A DNA stretch of 64,000 nt from Collinsella sp. AF23-2 (GTDB lineage: Bacteria > Actinomycetota > Coriobacteriia > Coriobacteriales > Coriobacteriaceae), in NCBI RefSeq assembly GCF_003459245.1, contig NZ_QRVG01000002.1, positions 62,001 to 126,000 of the forward strand, written 5' to 3'. Below are positions 60,323 to 64,000 of this stretch, one piece after another (the stretch's first letter is position 1; each line of letters starts with the position of its first letter). The notes beneath the pieces are model-generated. The model made no database searches and was not told the origin of the DNA. It worked only from the letters and a program-made list of their open reading frames with translations. The position numbers and the translations under genes are program-made.

Positions 60323-61074
60323 TACCCATCAACCCCACAAACCAAAGTGACGCGTACACCCGCGCCCACCCCATAAAAAGTTGCGCAATTCCTTCCCGGT
60401 TTTGTACAAAGTTTGTTAGCCAAAGATAATAGTTTGAGCAATTCACGCCGCCAGCAATGCAACTCAGGCAGTGCTCACCAACCCACACGCCCCCATAAAC
60501 CTGCGGCAATGTTTGCAAGACGGCACAATATCCCCCATAACCACGGCAAATAAACAATATGTTGCTCAATACACCCCAAAACGCATGGGCTGCCTGCTGT
60601 GCTAGAATACCTAACGTTACATGGGTTCAACTGTGCTAACGGCTCCAGCAAGCCGCAATGCACAGGGTCGATCAGCATCCGGCCGTAACGGCGGTGCCAG
60701 AAAAACCACGAGCTCCAATAGCGTCGTCATGCGTATCGCATCGAAAGTGTTTGTACTTGACTTTGTTCAAGCTGTACTTTCGAATCGGTATCTCATGACA
60801 AATCGCAGCAGTTCTGCAGCTGTTTGCGTGCGGTCCAGTTTTGTACCCGCTTGACTGGTTCGCACGCAGCCAGCTGGAGTCGCGGTCATTTTGCGTTACA
60901 CGTCCGCGTCTCCAGCAACTGCGCTTATACATACCGTTTACGGTGGGACAGAGCCACGTGCTTGTCTAACTGGGCTCAGGGTTTGAATATGGAGCGCCTT
61001 CGCGCATGAGCGCCCTGGCGAAGCCATACCCAAACCCCGTGAGCCACACGTAAGACAGCAAGGGGGTGGTGCTC
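60323..61074 (+). promoter_or_regulatory. 750-base non-coding leader of the surface-polysaccharide operon
   Basis: No convincing gene lies here. TTGACT (60759-60764), 17 bases, then TCGAAT is a possible promoter; TAGAAT near 60604 is another. The region ends in a large hairpin (60973-61045). Base composition is more A/T-rich than the flanks, as common before exopolysaccharide loci. Confidence 0.5.
60973..61045 (+). promoter_or_regulatory. Large leader hairpin upstream of the NusG paralogue
   Basis: The outer arms GGCTCA-GGGTTTG-TATGG pair with CCATA-CAAACCC-TGAGCC across small bulges, and inside CTTCGC pairs with GCGAAG. The whole structure is 73 bases and ends 29 bases before the gene. A hairpin at this position fits a transcription-elongation control element. 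Confidence 0.55.
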
Positions 61075-61620
61075 GTGTGGTATGTGATCCAGGTCATTAA
61101 CGGTCGCGAAGACGTAATGCGCGAGCGCATCGAGCGCATGGTGCCGGCGAGCGCCATGCAGGAGCTCTTTTACCCCCAATTTCAAACCGAGATCAAAGTA
61201 CACGGCGAATGGGTCAATACGACCAAGCCGCTCTTTCCCGGTTATCTTATCTGCGATACGGCAGATCCCCGTACCGTGCAACAGTATCTGCTGCGTATGG
61301 ACGACTTTGCCCGTGTGTTATCCCAGGATGGTCAGTTTGTGCCGCTGGCAAAAGAAGAGACCCAGCTCATTGGCAGTTTTACCAATAGAGGAGACCGCGT
61401 AGTGCCCATGAGCGAGGCCTTAAAAGACGGCGACCAGGTCGTAGTGACGGCAGGTCCACTGTTGGGCCACGAGGGCCTCATCAAAACCATTAATAGACGC
61501 AAGAGCACTGCTTATCTGGAGCTCGACCTGTGCGGCCGACGTGTGACTACGCGCGTTGGCCTTGCCGTGCTTTCGGCCGAACAGCGCGTAATGCGAAACC
61601 TAAAAAAGGCGATCGCCTAG
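61075..61620 (+). CDS. NusG-family transcription antiterminator (LoaP/RfaH-like)
   Basis: A 181-residue specialised NusG paralogue. The NGN domain starts WYVIQVINGREDVMRERIERMVP and includes KPLFPGYLICDT. The C-terminal KOW domain is DGDQVVVTAGPLLGHEGLIKTINRRKSTAYLEL. Its position as first gene of a polysaccharide locus, after a long leader, is that of LoaP and UpxY proteins, which help RNA polymerase read through long operons. GTG 61075 is chosen because AGGGGG lies 8 bases upstream; GTG 61066 or 61069 are alternatives. Confidence 0.88.
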   Translation: MWYVIQVINGREDVMRERIERMVPASAMQELFYPQFQTEIKVHGEWVNTTKPLFPGYLICDTADPRTVQQYLLRMDDFARVLSQDGQFVPLAKEETQLIGSFTNRGDRVVPMSEALKDGDQVVVTAGPLLGHEGLIKTINRRKSTAYLELDLCGRRVTTRVGLAVLSAEQRVMRNLKKAIA

Positions 61621-61671
61621 CTGCTGGCGGACGCTACACAGAACAGGGAGGATCCCCGATCTGGGGACGAA

Positions 61672-62436
61672 GTGTTGAAAGAGAACGTGTCGGATAAACC
61701 TCAATATGCAACGGATGCGCCCGCGGGGGCGACGCTCATCGCTCAGGCCATGGACCGGCGTGAGGGCGGCGATCGCTACAAGGCCATGCAGTCCATCATG
61801 GACTGGGATCGTTCGCGCCTGGCCTACCGCGCCGTTAAGCGCGCCTTTGACATCGTGTTCAGCGGCTGCGTGCTGGCCGTCATAGCCGTACCCAGCCTTG
61901 TGCTTGCCGCGGCCATCCGCCTAGAGAGTGAGGGCAACCCCTTCTACAGCCAGATCCGAGTGGGGCAGACCCGCCCCGACGGCAGCCTGTCCACCTTCCG
62001 CATGTGGAAGTTCCGAAGCATGTACAAGGACGCCGACGAGCGCCTCGCCGAGCTCAAGGAACAAAACGAGATCGCCGGCGCCATGTTCAAGATGAGGGAG
62101 GATCCCCGCGTCACGAAGATCGGCAAGTTCATACGTAAGCACTCCATCGACGAGTTCCCGCAGTTCCTCAACGTGTTCCTGGGCCAGATGAGCGTGGTGG
62201 GCCCGCGCCCGCCGCTGCCGCGCGAGGTTGAGCAGTACACCGAGTACGACCTGCAGCGCCTGGCCGTGAAGCCAGGCATCACCGGCTGGTGGCAGGTGAC
62301 GGACCGCAATTCGACCGATTTTGACGGCATGGTCCAGCGCGACCTTGAATACATCGCTAAGCGCGGGATCATCACGGACCTCAAGATTGTCGTCCTTACG
62401 GTAATCGAGGTCATCACCGGTAAGGGTGCGTGCTAA
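61672..62436 (+). CDS. Undecaprenyl-phosphate sugar phosphotransferase (bacterial sugar transferase)
   Basis: Starts the repeat unit of a surface glycan by moving a sugar-1-phosphate to undecaprenyl phosphate. The 254 residues have one membrane helix (IVFSGCVLAVIAVPSLVLAAAI) after RAVKRAFD, then RMWKFRSMYKDADERL, KIGKFIRKHSIDEFPQFLNVFLGQMSVVGPRPPLPREVEQY and KPGITGWWQVTDRNS. This is the PglC/WbaP catalytic domain without the extra WbaP membrane domain. The start is probably GTG 61672. Confidence 0.92.
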   Translation: MLKENVSDKPQYATDAPAGATLIAQAMDRREGGDRYKAMQSIMDWDRSRLAYRAVKRAFDIVFSGCVLAVIAVPSLVLAAAIRLESEGNPFYSQIRVGQTRPDGSLSTFRMWKFRSMYKDADERLAELKEQNEIAGAMFKMREDPRVTKIGKFIRKHSIDEFPQFLNVFLGQMSVVGPRPPLPREVEQYTEYDLQRLAVKPGITGWWQVTDRNSTDFDGMVQRDLEYIAKRGIITDLKIVVLTVIEVITGKGAC

Positions 62437-63212
62437 TGCTCGATAATTATTCAAAGTATTCCGAGCTCAATCGCGTGCCGGTAATTGATGTCCCGATTAC
62501 CGGCACGAATATGCCTCACTGCATTCATTTTCTTACTGAGCATATCGATGAGCTCCGTGGCGAATACATCTGCGTTTCTAATGCACATACGTCTGTAATG
62601 GCCCACGATGATCCTTCCTATTGGGCTTGCCAAGCTGAATCCGTCATGTCTGTTCCTGATGGAAAACCCCTGTCGATTGTTGGTAGAAAGGCTGTTGCAT
62701 CAATGGACCGCGTTACTGGTCCAGACTTGATGCGAGAGATTTTTGAGATCTCCAGCCTGCACGGATGGAGCCATTACTTCTACGGAAATGAGACGAAGAA
62801 CCTCGAGGCGCTCAGAGATGCGCTTCAAAAGGAATATCCGAGCTTGGAAATCGCAGGCATGGAACCCTCCGTTTTCCGTCCACTGACATATGGCGAAAAA
62901 TGCGATTTATCCCAACGTATTGCCGACTCAGGGGCCGATTTCGCATGGATCGCGCTTGGTGCGCCTCGTCAGGAGCTTCTTATGCACGAACTCAAAGGGG
63001 GGCCGCAGCCGCTGATGATCGGCGTTGGTGGCGCGTTCAACGTTCTCGCCGGAGTGGTACCGGAGGCACCGATCTGGATGCAAAACCTAAGCCTTGAGTG
63101 GCTATACAGACTTATCCAAGAGCCGAAACGACTTTTCAAACGATATCTAGTTACTAATACCAAATTCCTCTTTTACCAGTTCACGGGCGCCAAGCGCAAG
63201 GAAGGCAAGTAG
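62436..63212 (+). CDS. WecG/TagA/CpsF-family glycosyltransferase
   Basis: A 258-residue GT26 enzyme that probably adds the second sugar. Landmarks: EYICVSNAHTSVMA, SVPDGKPLSIVGR, RVTGPDLMREIFE, YFYGNETKNLEAL, DFAWIALGAPRQELLMHEL and GVGGAFNVLAGVVPEAPIWMQNLSLEWLYRLIQEPKRLFKRYL. ATG 62436 overlaps the previous stop by one base. Codon use is clearly more A/T-rich than in both neighbours, a common sign of exchange in polysaccharide loci. Confidence 0.92.
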   Translation: MLDNYSKYSELNRVPVIDVPITGTNMPHCIHFLTEHIDELRGEYICVSNAHTSVMAHDDPSYWACQAESVMSVPDGKPLSIVGRKAVASMDRVTGPDLMREIFEISSLHGWSHYFYGNETKNLEALRDALQKEYPSLEIAGMEPSVFRPLTYGEKCDLSQRIADSGADFAWIALGAPRQELLMHELKGGPQPLMIGVGGAFNVLAGVVPEAPIWMQNLSLEWLYRLIQEPKRLFKRYLVTNTKFLFYQFTGAKRKEGK

Positions 63213-64000
63213 ATGAAATCCACCACCGCATTCAAAGACAAGACCCTGATGATCACGGGCGGCACCGGCTCGTTCGGCAACACCGTCCTCAAGCACTTCA
63301 TGGACACCGACCTGGCCGAGATCCGCATCTTCTCTCGCGACGAGAAGAAGCAGGACGACATGCGCCACCGCCTGCAGGAGAAGTCGCCCGAGCTCGCCTC
63401 CAAGGTGCGCTTCTTCATCGGCGACGTCCGTAACGCCCAGTCGGTGCGCGACGCCATGCACGGCGTGGACTACATCTTCCACGCCGCCGCCTTGAAGCAG
63501 GTGCCCTCCTGCGAGTTCTTCCCCATGGAGGCCGTGCGCACCAACGTCATCGGCACGGACAACGTGCTGCACGCCGCGATCGACGAGGGCGTCGACCGCG
63601 TCGTGTGCCTGTCCACCGACAAGGCGGCATACCCCATCAACGCCATGGGCAAGTCCAAGGCCATGATGGAGTCCATCATCTACGCCAACGCCCGAAACGG
63701 CGCCGGCCGCACCACCATCTGCTGCACCCGCTACGGCAACGTCATGTGCTCGCGCGGCAGCGTCATCCCGCTGTTCATCGACCGCATCCGAAAAGGGGAG
63801 CCGCTCACGGTCACCGACCCCAACATGACCCGCTTCCTCATGAACCTGGACGAGGCGGTCGACCTGGTGCAGTTCGCCTTCGAGCACGCCAACCCCGGCG
63901 ACCTGTTCATCCAGAAGGCGCCTGCCTCCACCATCGGCGACCTCGCCGAGGCGGTCCAGGAGGTCTTCGGCCGCGTGGGCACCCAGGTGATCGGCACCCG
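63213..64000 (+). CDS. NAD-dependent UDP-sugar dehydratase/epimerase of the CapD/FnlA/PglF type (partial)
   Basis: The frame is open from ATG 63213 (GGAAGG upstream) to the window end, 262 codons. The extended SDR fold is clear: LMITGGTGSFGNTVLKHF (NAD-binding TGGTGSFG), FSRDEKKQDDMRHRL, GDVRNAQSVRDAMHGVDYIFHAAALKQVPSCEFFP, TNVIGTDNVLHAAI, VCLSTDKAAYPINAMGKSKAMMES (catalytic S-T-D-K and M-x-x-x-K) and TRYGNVMCSRGSVIPLF. The Met in place of Tyr in the YxxxK motif is typical of UDP-GlcNAc 4,6-dehydratase/FnlA-like enzymes. The C-terminus is missing because the window ends. Confidence 0.88.
   Translation, partial: MKSTTAFKDKTLMITGGTGSFGNTVLKHFMDTDLAEIRIFSRDEKKQDDMRHRLQEKSPELASKVRFFIGDVRNAQSVRDAMHGVDYIFHAAALKQVPSCEFFPMEAVRTNVIGTDNVLHAAIDEGVDRVVCLSTDKAAYPINAMGKSKAMMESIIYANARNGAGRTTICCTRYGNVMCSRGSVIPLFIDRIRKGEPLTVTDPNMTRFLMNLDEAVDLVQFAFEHANPGDLFIQKAPASTIGDLAEAVQEVFGRVGTQVIGT

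Noticed and set aside
60621..60932. Short open frames of 77 and 86 codons in the leader before the NusG paralogue
   Set aside because: No ribosome sites, no family likeness, and composition unlike the coding regions.

Overview
The window looks like a chromosomal segment of an anaerobic, high-G+C Gram-positive gut bacterium of the class Coriobacteriia, most likely Collinsella or a close relative. This is inferred from the gene content (glgC/glgD pair, anaerobic cobalamin genes, oxygen-sensitive L-serine dehydratase, YkuD transpeptidase, no outer-membrane genes) and was not tested by any search.

Layout. 1-5.8 kb: tail of an unknown gene with a terminator, a CCA-adding enzyme (cca), two identical tRNA-Glu(CTC) genes with their own promoter, a flippase-like membrane protein, a TetR regulator and a convergent radical SAM protein. 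5.9-28.5 kb: a G+C-richer island with two divergent blocks. Leftward, under a cobalamin riboswitch, lie an exported CbiK-type chelatase lipoprotein, a NEAT-like lipoprotein, a NEAT-like/FecB lipoprotein, a FecCD permease and an ABC ATPase. Rightward lie 17 cobalamin genes (cbiF-D-L-G-H-ET-A, cobT-U-S, cobU-like/cobC, cbiB, cobD, cbiP, cobO, cbiC, cbiJ) with no gap longer than 1 nt. Together they cover almost everything from cobalt-factor II to cobalamin. The genes that make sirohydrochlorin are not in the window. Identical 21-bp direct repeats bracket the island, and a probable IS21 transposase relic lies next to the right-hand one.

28.6-37.3 kb, mostly leftward: a MacB-type ABC efflux trio, an L,D-transpeptidase, a single-chain L-serine dehydratase and metK. 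37.6-44.9 kb, rightward: gltX, priA, def, fmt and rsmB. 45.0-58.4 kb, leftward: a small zinc-ribbon protein and a glycogen cluster transcribed in the order glgB, glgP, glgC, glgD, glgA, then a GH13-GH77 fusion. GlgA and GlgB both end in lysine/alanine/threonine-rich, histone-H1-like tails. 58.7-60.3 kb: a HAD phosphatase downstream of two palindromic operator-like sites, thiamine pyrophosphokinase and tRNA-Ala(GGC). 60.3-64.0 kb: a long leader with a large hairpin, a NusG paralogue (LoaP-like) and the start of a surface-polysaccharide operon cut by the window end.

Many intergenic spaces hold long near-perfect inverted repeats. One family (arms starting AAGTTGCGGTGAAATAG) occurs four times, and two of those copies supply the direct repeats at the ends of the cobalamin island.
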